Source of the DNA: Thiobacillus denitrificans
GTDB taxonomy: Bacteria; Pseudomonadota; Gammaproteobacteria; Burkholderiales; Thiobacillaceae
DNA length: 64,000 nt
Direction: 5' to 3'
Assembly: GCA_002343685.1 (NCBI GenBank)
Contig: DDRS01000009.1
Location: forward strand, 79,151 to 143,150
The notes beneath the pieces are model-generated. The model was not told the origin of the DNA. It saw only the letters and a list, made by a program, of their open reading frames with translations, and searched no databases. Position 1 is the stretch's first letter; every line of letters starts with the position of its first letter. This document shows, in pieces, positions 42,511 to 50,510 of the stretch. Both the position numbers and the translations under genes were made by a program.

Positions 42511-43452
42511 ATGCCTGCATCCAGCCATCCGCCCGCCATTTTTCTCATGGGTCCGACCGCATCGGGCAAGACCGCGCTGGCGGTCGGCCTGGTCGAGCGC
42601 TTCCCGCTCGAGATCATCAGCGTCGACTCGGCGCTGGTGTATCGCGACATGGATATCGGCACCGCCAAGCCCGATGCCGCCACGCTTGCCCGCGCGCCGC
42701 ACCACCTGCTCGATATCCGTGATCCCACCGAAACGTATTCCGCCGCAGCGTTTTGCGACGATGCACGGCGGCTGATGGCCGACATCGCCGCGCGCGGTAG
42801 GGTGCCGCTGCTGGTCGGCGGCACCATGCTGTACTTTCGCGCGCTGCTGCAGGGGCTGGACGACTTGCCGCGCGCCGATGTGGCGCTACGTAAGGAGCTG
42901 GAAGCGCAGGCGGCCGCGCGCGGGTGGCCGGCGCTGCACGTCGAACTGGCGGCGGTCGACCCGGCGACCGCGGCGCGGCTGGCACCGAACGATTCGCAGC
43001 GCATCGGCCGTGCGCTGGAGATTTTCCGACTCACCGGCACCCCGATGTCGGCGCTGCTCGACCGTGTGCAATCCGAACTGCCATATCGCGTATTGCAACT
43101 GGCCCTGATCCCGTCCGACCGGGCCGTGCTGCATCAGCGCATTGCCGCGCGCTTCGACGCCATGCTCGCCGAAGGCCTGCTCGACGAAGTGGAAACCTTG
43201 CGTCGCTGTTACGCGCTCAACGCCGATCTGCCGTCCATGCGCGCAGTCGGCTACCGCCAGGCCTGGGCCTATCTCGACGGCGAAATCGATCTGAAAGGCT
43301 TGCGCGAGCAGGGCATCGCCGCCACCCGCCAGCTCGCCAAGCGCCAGCTGACCTGGCTGCGCTCGTGGCCTGACGTGGTGGAGCTGGATTGTCTCGCGGA
43401 CGATCTGGGCGCGCAGGCGACGGACCTCGTGGCCCGCCATTTAAGTACGTAA
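42511..43452 (+). CDS. miaA: tRNA dimethylallyltransferase
   Basis: A 313-residue prenyltransferase that makes i6A37 on tRNAs reading UNN codons. The P-loop GPTASGKTAL (about residues 11-20), VDSALVYRDMDIGTAKP and AVGYRQAW are family motifs. Neither mutL nor hfq is immediately adjacent, unlike in many proteobacteria; the S24 and aldolase genes intervene and hfq is at 25027. Convergent with xseA. Confidence 0.95.
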   Translation: MPASSHPPAIFLMGPTASGKTALAVGLVERFPLEIISVDSALVYRDMDIGTAKPDAATLARAPHHLLDIRDPTETYSAAAFCDDARRLMADIAARGRVPLLVGGTMLYFRALLQGLDDLPRADVALRKELEAQAAARGWPALHVELAAVDPATAARLAPNDSQRIGRALEIFRLTGTPMSALLDRVQSELPYRVLQLALIPSDRAVLHQRIAARFDAMLAEGLLDEVETLRRCYALNADLPSMRAVGYRQAWAYLDGEIDLKGLREQGIAATRQLAKRQLTWLRSWPDVVELDCLADDLGAQATDLVARHLST

Positions 43453-43457
43453 GCTGT

Positions 43458-44813
43458 TCAGTCCTCGCGGGTGGAATCGACCGTGGCGCGGACCCGCCCG
43501 CGGTACAGGCGGATGCCGATTTTTTCACCGGCATCGAGCATCGCGGCATCCTGCACGACGCTGCCGTTTTCCCGCTGGACGATGCTGTAGCCGCGCGCCA
43601 GCACGCCTTCGGGGTTGAGGTGGGCGAGGCTGCTGGCCAGCCGCGCCAGATTGAGCCGGTGCTGCCCGAAACCGCCCTGAACCGCGCGTTGCACGCGCAG
43701 ACCCAGCGCGCCCAGGCGCTGCTGTTCGCGCTGGATGACGTGGCGCGGCGTGACCAGCCGCTGACTCAGGCGCGCGATGCGCAATTGCTCGCGCGTCAGG
43801 CGCGTGCCGCTGGCGTGATGGAGACGCTGCGCCAACTGGTTCAATTCGGTCTGCCGGCGGCGCAACTGCTCGGCCGGGTGGACCAGCCGCCGCGCCAGGT
43901 AGTCCAGCCGCTGCATCTCGCTGTGCTGTCTGCGCGCGTGGTGATGGTGGAGCTGGCGGGCCAGGTGATCCAGTTGCTGCAATAGTTCCTGGCGCACCGG
44001 GCTGGCGAGTTCGGCCGCGGCCGTGGGCGTCGGGGCGCGCAGGTCGGCGGCGAAGTCGGCGAGGGTGAAATCGGTTTCGTGGCCGACGCCGCTCACCACC
44101 GGCATCGAACTGGCGGCGATCGCGCGCGCCACCGCCTCGTCGTTGAATGCCCACAAATCCTCCAGCGAACCGCCGCCGCGGCATACCAGCAGCACGTCGC
44201 ATTCGGCGCGCTCGCCCGCCGTGCAGATGGCGGCAGCGATCTGCGCGCCGGCGCCGGCGCCCTGCACCGGGGTGGGATAGAGGATCACCGGCAGGCCCGG
44301 CATGCGGCGCGCCAGCGCGGTCAGCACATCGTGCAGGGCGGCGGCCTGGGGCGAGGTGACGATGCCCACGGTGCGCGGAAAGCGCGGCAAGGCGCGTTTC
44401 GTCATCGGGTCGAACAGGCCTTCGGCTTCCAGCTTGGCCTTCAGTTTCAAAAAAGCCTCGTACAGCCGCCCGGCGCCGGCGCGGCGGATCGCTTCGGCGC
44501 CCAGCTGGAATTCGCCGCGCGCTTCGTACAGCGAGGGCAGGGCACGGATCTCGACATGGTCGCCGTTGGCCGGGGTGAAATCGGCAAACTGGTTGCGCCC
44601 GCGGAACATCACGCAGCGCACCTGTGCGTTCGCATCCTTCAGGGAAAAATACCAGTGGCCGGAGGCGGCACGGGTAAAGTTGGAGACTTCGCCCTCCACC
44701 CAGAGCAATGGGAGTTGCGACTCCAGCGCGCGGCGCGCCATGCGATTGAGTTCGCTGACGGTGAGCACGGGCAGGGCGGGCGCGTTGTCGGGAAAGTCGT
44801 CCGGGAGATCCAT
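43458..44813 (-). CDS. xseA: Exodeoxyribonuclease VII large subunit
   Basis: A 451-residue XseA: N-terminal OB fold (LLWVEGEVSNFTRAASGHWYF), catalytic region with VGIVTSPQAAALHDVL, CRGGGSLEDLWAFND and GVGHETDFTLADF, and a long C-terminal coiled coil (about residues 280-390). It degrades single-stranded DNA with XseB. The ATG at 44813 (MDLPDDFPD) is preferred to a start 17 codons upstream. Confidence 0.94.
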   Translation of the reverse strand: MDLPDDFPDNAPALPVLTVSELNRMARRALESQLPLLWVEGEVSNFTRAASGHWYFSLKDANAQVRCVMFRGRNQFADFTPANGDHVEIRALPSLYEARGEFQLGAEAIRRAGAGRLYEAFLKLKAKLEAEGLFDPMTKRALPRFPRTVGIVTSPQAAALHDVLTALARRMPGLPVILYPTPVQGAGAGAQIAAAICTAGERAECDVLLVCRGGGSLEDLWAFNDEAVARAIAASSMPVVSGVGHETDFTLADFAADLRAPTPTAAAELASPVRQELLQQLDHLARQLHHHHARRQHSEMQRLDYLARRLVHPAEQLRRRQTELNQLAQRLHHASGTRLTREQLRIARLSQRLVTPRHVIQREQQRLGALGLRVQRAVQGGFGQHRLNLARLASSLAHLNPEGVLARGYSIVQRENGSVVQDAAMLDAGEKIGIRLYRGRVRATVDSTRED

Positions 44814-45023
44814 GGCGTGCAGGATAACGGCTTGGGCTCGGCACGGTTCATGCACAGTCATCAAACGATCATAAAAAAAATTGGATAACCCTATTGACGA
44901 TAGTTGTCTTTTTGTAACTGATTGATATTAAAGGGATAAGCTTATTGTCTACTTTTTGGGCCAAACCACTTTTTCCTTTGTGGGCGGGCGCTTAGGGAAC
45001 CCGGCAGGGCGTTCTTCACAGAC

Positions 45024-45032
45024 TTATCCACA
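45024..45032 (+). promoter_or_regulatory. Perfect DnaA box TTATCCACA
   Basis: Nine of nine matches to the DnaA-box consensus. Its CCACA is part of a palindrome with TGTGG 5 nt downstream. A single perfect box may be a DnaA titration or regulatory site. Confidence 0.5.
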
Positions 45033-45054
45033 TCAATTGTGGAGAACTCTGGCC

Positions 45055-45082
45055 CTGACTGAAAATGCCGTCGGTCTAAAAT
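45055..45082 (+). promoter_or_regulatory. Candidate sigma70 promoter of exbB
   Basis: CTGACT (45055-45060) and TAAAAT (45077-45082) with a 16-bp spacer. The leader to the GTG at 45150 is about 60 nt. Confidence 0.5.
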
Positions 45083-45149
45083 TGGTGCTTGCCGAAACCG
45101 GCGCGTGAGCGCTACATTTCGCCTGTTGTTTTATTGGGAGTGGTATTCA

Positions 45150-45755
45150 GTGCTTGCCATCATCGAGGCGGCCGGTTGGCCGGTCTGGCCGTTGATATTG
45201 GCGTCGGTTCTCGCCGTGGCCATCATCATCGAACGTGCTTACAGCTTGCGCAGCCAGGAGGTCGCCCCTGCGGGCCTGTTGCTGGAGACGATCAAGATTT
45301 ACCAGGAACGTGGCGTGACGCAGGAACTGGTCACGCATCTGGCCGATGGCTCGCCGCTGGGACGGATCTTCGCGACCGCGCTGAAGAACGCCCACAACTC
45401 GCGCGAGATCATGAAGGAGTCCATCGAGGAGTCCGGACGCGCCGTGACTCATGAACTCGATCGCTTCCTGACCTCGCTCGGCACCGTCGCCAGCATGGCA
45501 CCCCTGCTCGGACTGCTCGGCACGGTGATCGGCATGATCGAGATCTTCGGCGCGCAGACCGGCGGCGGCACCAATCCCGGCCAGCTGGCGCACGGCATTT
45601 CGATCGCGCTCTACAACACTGCGTTCGGCCTGATCGTGGCGATCCCGGCGATGATTTTCTATCGCTACTTCCGGGCCAAAGTGGAATCGCTGGTGGTCGA
45701 CATGGAGCAGCAGGCGATCAAACTGGTGGAAATCGTCCACGGCGACCGGAAATAA
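45150..45755 (+). CDS. exbB: MotA/TolQ/ExbB proton channel family protein
   Basis: A 201-residue ExbB-like channel with three membrane segments: WPVWPLILASVLAVAIIIER at the N-terminus, TVASMAPLLGLLGTVIGMIEIF and FGLIVAIPAMIFYRYF. It forms a proton-driven motor with ExbD to energise TonB or a similar system. The GTG at 45150 (GGGAG 9 nt upstream) gives the conserved start LAIIEAAGWPVWPL; a GTG at 45105 would add 15 unlikely residues. Located before exbD and lpxK, as is usual in betaproteobacteria. Confidence 0.92.
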   Translation: MLAIIEAAGWPVWPLILASVLAVAIIIERAYSLRSQEVAPAGLLLETIKIYQERGVTQELVTHLADGSPLGRIFATALKNAHNSREIMKESIEESGRAVTHELDRFLTSLGTVASMAPLLGLLGTVIGMIEIFGAQTGGGTNPGQLAHGISIALYNTAFGLIVAIPAMIFYRYFRAKVESLVVDMEQQAIKLVEIVHGDRK

Positions 45756-45763
45756 AGGCAGCT

Positions 45764-46180
45764 ATGGATTTCAGAAGAGGCCGCCGCGAGGACTACCCGG
45801 AAATCAACCTGATTCCGTTCATCGACATCCTGCTCGTCATCGTGATCTTTCTTGCGGTGACCACGACCTACGCGCGTTTCGCCGAACTCAAGATCAACCT
45901 GCCGACCAGCAGCGCTGCCCAGACGCCCAACCCGCCCAAGCAGATCGAGGTGGCCGTCTCCGAGGACGGCCGCTACGAGATCGACAGCACGGTCGTGGGC
46001 GATGCATCGATCGATGGCCTGGCCGCCGCACTGAAGAAAGCCGCCTCCAACGAGAACGAGCCGGTCGTGGTGATCAACGCCGATGCGCGGGCCACCCATC
46101 AATCCGTGGTGAACGTGATGGAAGCGGCGCGCCGCGAGGGGCTGACCCGCATTACCTTCGCCACGCAAACCAACCCCTAA
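45764..46180 (+). CDS. exbD: Biopolymer transport protein ExbD
   Basis: A 138-residue ExbD/TolR-type protein: a cytoplasmic RRGRREDYPEINLIPFIDILLV with the essential Asp in the single membrane helix, followed by a periplasmic domain. Works with ExbB 8 nt upstream. No tonB gene is adjacent; in this group ExbBD before lpxK may have a role in envelope maintenance. Confidence 0.93.
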   Translation: MDFRRGRREDYPEINLIPFIDILLVIVIFLAVTTTYARFAELKINLPTSSAAQTPNPPKQIEVAVSEDGRYEIDSTVVGDASIDGLAAALKKAASNENEPVVVINADARATHQSVVNVMEAARREGLTRITFATQTNP

Positions 46181-46187
46181 GCGGGCC

Positions 46188-47177
46188 ATGTCATCGCTAC
46201 AGCATGTCTGGGCACGCACGGGCGTGCTTGCCGTGCTGCTCCTGCCGCTCGCCATGCTGTTCGCCATCGTGTCCGGAGGGCGGCGCCTGGCGTATCGGCG
46301 CGGCTGGCTGCATGCGGTATCGGTCGGTGTGCCGGTGATCGTGGTCGGCAACATCACTGCCGGCGGCAGCGGCAAGACGCCGCTGGTGATCTGGCTGGTG
46401 AACTGGCTGCGTAGCCAGGGCTATCGTCCCGGGGTCATCAGCCGCGGCTATGGCGGGACGGCACGCGGTTGTGTCGAGGTACAGGCCGACAGCCTGCCGG
46501 CACAGGTGGGCGACGAACCCGTGCTGATCCGACTCAAGGCGGACGCGCCGGTCGTGGTCGGACGCGACCGGGTGGCGGCGGCGCGCATGCTGCTCGAATG
46601 CCATCCGGACGTGGATGTGATCGTGTCCGACGACGGCCTGCAGCATTACCGTCTGCATCGCGACATTGAGCTGGCCGTCATCGATGCGACGACCGGACTG
46701 GGCAACGGCTGGCCGCTGCCGGCGGGCCCGCTGCGCGAACCCGCTGCCCGGCTGGCCAGCGTCGATGCGGTCGTCCAGGTGGTGCGCGGTACCGCCGAGC
46801 CGCGCACCTATCGCTCGATCACAGGCTGGCGGGCCGACTACAGCGCGGGGCGCGCCTATCGCTTGTGCGCCCCGCAGGAAAAGCTGGCGCTACGCGACCT
46901 ACCGCCGCACGACTGGCTTGCCGCGACCGGAATAGGCCGACCGCAGGGATTCTTCGCCATGCTCGACCGACACGGCCTGCACTATCATCCGCAAGCCTTC
47001 CCCGATCACCACGTTTTCCGACCAACGGACCTCCCCGCGGGCGGGGCGGTGCTGATGACCGAAAAAGACGCGGTAAAATGCCGGGAATTCGCGGGGCCGG
47101 ACTGGTGGGCGGTGGAGCTGGAGGTCGCCCTGGAAAATGGATTTGTTCGCTGGCTGGGCGCACGCCTCAAACAATAA
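46188..47177 (+). CDS. lpxK: Tetraacyldisaccharide 4'-kinase
   Basis: A 329-residue lipid A kinase: an N-terminal membrane segment and the Walker A NITAGGSGKTPLV (about residues 54-66), SRGYGG, DDGLQH and FPDHHVF motifs. It phosphorylates the 4' position of the lipid A precursor at the inner membrane. A GGDEF gene separates it from ycaR-kdsB. Confidence 0.95.
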   Translation: MSSLQHVWARTGVLAVLLLPLAMLFAIVSGGRRLAYRRGWLHAVSVGVPVIVVGNITAGGSGKTPLVIWLVNWLRSQGYRPGVISRGYGGTARGCVEVQADSLPAQVGDEPVLIRLKADAPVVVGRDRVAAARMLLECHPDVDVIVSDDGLQHYRLHRDIELAVIDATTGLGNGWPLPAGPLREPAARLASVDAVVQVVRGTAEPRTYRSITGWRADYSAGRAYRLCAPQEKLALRDLPPHDWLAATGIGRPQGFFAMLDRHGLHYHPQAFPDHHVFRPTDLPAGGAVLMTEKDAVKCREFAGPDWWAVELEVALENGFVRWLGARLKQ

Positions 47178-47216
47178 TTGCGCTCGCCCGTGCGTGCGCA
47201 TCTGAGGGAGGGATGT

Positions 47217-48332
47217 ATGGGCATTAAAAGTTCGGACTGGAGCGATCGCCGCCACCCCTGCCATTGGGAAGCCGAAAGCGATGACGCCGGCTTCTGGGTG
47301 CCCGACCGTTCCGAGATCGTCACCCAGTTTTTCACCCGCTACCTGTTTTTCTCGCTGGCGGTCATCTATTTCTCCACGCTGGAGAGTGTCCGGCCGGTGC
47401 TGTTCAGCATCGAGCAGCTGCTGGTTGCCCTGGGCGTTTATTTCTTCATCAACAGCTGGTTCTTCCGGCAGGCGCTGCAAGGCGTCACGCTGCTGAAGAT
47501 CCGCAGCGCCATGAGCGCCGACCTGATCATCGTCACCCTGTGCGTGATCCACGATCCCAATCCGATTCCGCCTTCCGCGCTGGCCTTTCTGATGGTGCTG
47601 CTGGGCAACGGCATGCGCTATGGCATGCGGCTGTTCGCCGAAGTGCTGGGCGGCGCATTCCTCGGCATGGCGATCGCCTTTGCCTTCCGGTATCGCCTGG
47701 GGGGATTCGAGGTCAATGCGGGTGACGTGTTCTTCGGCGTGTTCTGGGTCACCCTGGCCTTGTATGCCTACATCCTGATGGGGCACATCGAGGCGCAGCG
47801 CCGCCAGCTCGACTACCGCAGCCGCTTCGACACGCTGACCGGACTGCTCAACCGCCACGGTCTTCTGGCTGCGGCAGACACCATTTTCGACAAGACGAAT
47901 GCAGGTACGCCGGCCACGGTGCTATTTGCCGACCTGAACCAGTTCAAGGCGGTCAACGACCGCTACGGCCATGGAGTGGGTGACCGCGTGCTGGCCGAAT
48001 TTGCGCAGATCTTCAACGAATCGGCCGAAATGGGTGTGTGCGGACGCTGGGGAGGCGACGAGTTCGTCGCGCTCCTGCCGCAACGCGACGAGGCCGCCAT
48101 CCACCAGATTTTCGAGCGCATCGAGGCCCGTACCGAAGCCTGGAGCGCCAGCAACGGCCTGCCGATGGCAGTGAGCCTGGGCGTCAGCCATGCCCCGCGC
48201 GACGGCCACGACCTGATGACTTTGCTGTCGGTCGCCGACATCCATCTTTACCAAAGCAAGTCAAAGCGGCCCGAGTCGGCCGCTTTGTCCCCATTCAACA
48301 GGATACTGATCGATGAACCCAAAGCTTCTTGA
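47217..48332 (+). CDS. Membrane-bound diguanylate cyclase (GGDEF)
   Basis: A 371-residue protein with five or six membrane helices (about residues 38-190) followed by a GGDEF domain (about 205-365). The substrate motif is FADLNQFKAVNDRYGH and the active site GRWGGDEFVALL, so it is predicted active. The inhibitory RxxD site that normally precedes the motif is replaced (AEMG), suggesting no product inhibition. GAGGGAGG supports the ATG at 47217. It is inserted between lpxK and ycaR and overlaps ycaR by 20 nt. Confidence 0.9.
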   Translation: MGIKSSDWSDRRHPCHWEAESDDAGFWVPDRSEIVTQFFTRYLFFSLAVIYFSTLESVRPVLFSIEQLLVALGVYFFINSWFFRQALQGVTLLKIRSAMSADLIIVTLCVIHDPNPIPPSALAFLMVLLGNGMRYGMRLFAEVLGGAFLGMAIAFAFRYRLGGFEVNAGDVFFGVFWVTLALYAYILMGHIEAQRRQLDYRSRFDTLTGLLNRHGLLAAADTIFDKTNAGTPATVLFADLNQFKAVNDRYGHGVGDRVLAEFAQIFNESAEMGVCGRWGGDEFVALLPQRDEAAIHQIFERIEARTEAWSASNGLPMAVSLGVSHAPRDGHDLMTLLSVADIHLYQSKSKRPESAALSPFNRILIDEPKAS

Positions 48333-48498
48333 AATCCTCGTCTGTCCGGTCTGCAAGGGCCCGCTCGACTGGAAAAAACCGGCGAGCGAACTGGTGTGCC
48401 GCGCCTGCCGCCTGGCCTATCCCATCCGTGACGATATTCCGGTGATGTTGCCGGAAGAGGCGCGCGCGCTGTCGCCCGACGAAATCCACGCCAAGTAG
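48313..48498 (+). CDS. Trm112 family protein YcaR
   Basis: A 61-residue protein with LVCPVCKGPLDW and LVCRACRLAYPIRDDIPVML; the CxxC pairs form a zinc-ribbon-like fold. Found with kdsB across proteobacteria. Role unknown in bacteria; eukaryotic Trm112 activates methyltransferases. Confidence 0.92.
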   Translation: MNPKLLEILVCPVCKGPLDWKKPASELVCRACRLAYPIRDDIPVMLPEEARALSPDEIHAK

Positions 48499-48516
48499 TC
48501 ACGACGACGCTCCGAC

Positions 48517-49308
48517 ATGCATTTCCGCGTCGTCATTCCCGCCCGTTACGCGTCGAGCCGCCTGCCGGGCAAACCGCTGGCGGATATCGGCGGGCGGCCC
48601 ATGGTGCTGCATGTACTGGACCGCGCCCTGCAGGCGGGCGCCGAATCGGTGGTCATCGCCACCGACGACGTGCGGGTACTGCAGGCCGTCGAAGCCGCCG
48701 GCCACCAGGCCCTGATGACTTCGCCGGACCACCAGTCCGGCACCGAGCGCCTGGTGGAAGTCGCCGAAACCCTGGGCTGGCCGGACGGCACGCTGGTAGT
48801 GAACGTACAGGGCGACGAACCGCTGATCGACCCGGCGTTGATCCGCGAAGCGGCGCGCCAGCTGGTGCTCCACGACGATGCGGTGATGGCCACGCTGGCG
48901 CATCCGATCCACGACCATGCCGATTTCGTCAATCCCAACGTCGTCAAGGTGGTGGCCGACGAGGCCGGCTACGCGCTGTATTTCAGCCGCGCGCCCATTC
49001 CCTGGCCGCGCGATGCATTCGCTGCGCTGCAAGCGAATTCAGAAAGAGTTGGCGCCACGCAGCAGCCGATGCCGCACGAATTCGGCGCCCTGCGCCACAT
49101 CGGCCTGTATGCCTATCGCGTCGGCTTCCTGCGCACTTACGCCAGCCTGGCCAGTTCGCCGCTGGAACGCTACGAAATGCTCGAACAATTGCGGGTGTTG
49201 TGGCACGGCCACCGCATCAGCCTCGGCGTGACGCCGATCACGCCCGCTCCGGGCGTGGATACGCCGGAAGACCTGGCGCGGGTGCGGGCCCTGTTTCAGG
49301 CTGCATAG
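48517..49308 (+). CDS. kdsB: 3-deoxy-manno-octulosonate cytidylyltransferase
   Basis: A 263-residue CMP-Kdo synthetase: VIPARYASSRLPGKPLADIGGRPM, NVQGDEPLID and YKYRVGF-like GLYAYRVGFL. It activates Kdo for attachment to lipid A. With lpxK it forms an LPS module. It follows ycaR by 18 nt. Confidence 0.95.
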   Translation: MHFRVVIPARYASSRLPGKPLADIGGRPMVLHVLDRALQAGAESVVIATDDVRVLQAVEAAGHQALMTSPDHQSGTERLVEVAETLGWPDGTLVVNVQGDEPLIDPALIREAARQLVLHDDAVMATLAHPIHDHADFVNPNVVKVVADEAGYALYFSRAPIPWPRDAFAALQANSERVGATQQPMPHEFGALRHIGLYAYRVGFLRTYASLASSPLERYEMLEQLRVLWHGHRISLGVTPITPAPGVDTPEDLARVRALFQAA

Positions 49309-49410
49309 CAGCCTCTTGAATCCCGCAATAAAAATTTTTAAGTGTTGCTCGAACCGCGCTTGCCTTAGGCTAATGCGGTTTGACATATTCATAAATCGAG
49401 GAGACACGCA

Positions 49411-50064
49411 ATGCGTTTGATTTTATTGGGCGGTCCGGGTGCGGGCAAAGGCACGCAGGCCAATTACATCAAGGAAAAATACGGCATCCCCCAGATCTCC
49501 ACCGGCGACATGCTGCGTGCGCAGATCAAGGCCGGCACCGAGCTCGGCATGAAGGCCAAGGCCATCATGGACGCCGGCGGCCTGGTGTCGGACGACATCA
49601 TCATCGGCATGGTCAAGGCCCGCCTGACCGAAGCCGACTGCAAGAACGGCTACCTGTTCGACGGCTTCCCGCGCACCATTCCGCAGGCCGAGGCGATGAA
49701 GGCCGCCGGCGTGCCGATCGACTACGTGGTCGAGATCGACGTGGCGGACGAAGAGATCGTCAAGCGCATGTCGGGCCGCCGCGTCCACGTGGCGTCGGGC
49801 CGCACCTACCATGTCGTATTCAACCCGCCCAAGGTGGCCGGCAAGGACGACGTCACCGGCGAAGACCTGATCCAGCGCGACGACGACCAGGAAGAAACCG
49901 TCAAGAAGCGCCTCGACGTCTACCACGCGCAGACCGAGCCGCTGGTGAAGTACTACGGCGACTGGGCCGCGCGCGGCGAAGCCGGTGCACCCAAGTACGT
50001 GAAGGTGGCCGGCGTCGGCAAGGTCGAAGGCATCCGCGATTCGATCTTCAAGGCACTCGGCTAA
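49411..50064 (+). CDS. adk: Adenylate kinase
   Basis: A 217-residue long-lid adenylate kinase: GGPGAGKGTQA (residues 7-17), STGDMLR, DGFPRTIPQA and a lid with GRTYHVVFNPPKV (no zinc cysteines). It equilibrates adenine nucleotides. GAGGAGA precedes the ATG. The next gene starts 7 nt downstream. Confidence 0.97.
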   Translation: MRLILLGGPGAGKGTQANYIKEKYGIPQISTGDMLRAQIKAGTELGMKAKAIMDAGGLVSDDIIIGMVKARLTEADCKNGYLFDGFPRTIPQAEAMKAAGVPIDYVVEIDVADEEIVKRMSGRRVHVASGRTYHVVFNPPKVAGKDDVTGEDLIQRDDDQEETVKKRLDVYHAQTEPLVKYYGDWAARGEAGAPKYVKVAGVGKVEGIRDSIFKALG

Positions 50065-50071
50065 GGCAACG

Positions 50072-50437
50072 ATGCCACAACAGATTCACCCGCTGACCGA
50101 CACCGAACGCTGGATTGTCTCCAGCGCGGTGAAGGAACGCTATGGCAGGGAAGTCGAGATCCAGGACGTCGAAACCGAGATCCGGCTGCACATCGACGAC
50201 CGCGAACTGACGCTGTGCCCGGGCTTCTACTGGAACGAGCACGGCTGCCACTTCGTGTTGTCGAAAACCGGCGATTCGCGCTATCGCAGCATGTTCTTCT
50301 ATCGCATCCGCGACCGCTTCAGCACCGGACGCGAGGAATACGACGATATCGGCGACTGCGTCACCACACTGCTGAAAATGCAGGCCGACGAAGAAGCCAA
50401 GCGTCTGGCCGAGGGCGAGGCGTCCGGCAATAGTTGA
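50072..50437 (+). CDS. Unknown 121-residue protein downstream of adk
   Basis: I do not recognise the family. It is acidic, starting MPQQIHPLTDTERWIVSSAV, with IRLHIDDRELTLCPGFYWNE and YRSMFFYRIRDRFSTGREEYDDIGDCVTTLL. It appears to be a soluble alpha/beta protein. It begins 7 nt after adk and is followed by an intrinsic terminator, so it is probably co-transcribed with adk. Confidence 0.75.
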   Translation: MPQQIHPLTDTERWIVSSAVKERYGREVEIQDVETEIRLHIDDRELTLCPGFYWNEHGCHFVLSKTGDSRYRSMFFYRIRDRFSTGREEYDDIGDCVTTLLKMQADEEAKRLAEGEASGNS

Positions 50438-50441
50438 TTTC

Positions 50442-50470
50442 AAAGCCAGCCCTGCGCTGGCTTTTTGTTT
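50442..50470 (+). terminator. Intrinsic terminator before pfp
   Basis: AAAGCCAGC (50442-50450) and GCTGGCTTT (50456-50464) with a 5-nt loop, followed by a TT-GTTTT run. It ends the adk unit. Confidence 0.9.
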
Positions 50471-50510
50471 TGCAAACGACCACCAGAAATAACGAGGAGA
50501 AGCACCCATC

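Larger units (their letters stand above)
44814..45149. other. 336-bp AT-rich intergenic region between divergent xseA and exbB
   Basis: The left 120 bp are AT-rich. They are followed by a perfect DnaA box (45024-45032) overlapping a TCCACA-N5-TGTGGA palindrome and by a promoter for exbB (45055-45082). Additional GGATAA motifs occur near 44882 and 44934. No coding potential was recognised. Confidence 0.6.

Noticed and set aside
44930..44965. Fur box before exbBD
   Set aside because: The GATATTAAAGGGATAAGC stretch has too few matches to the 19-bp Fur palindrome.
44866..45040. Replication origin
   Set aside because: Only one perfect DnaA box, no dnaA, dnaN or gidA nearby; kept only as a single binding site.
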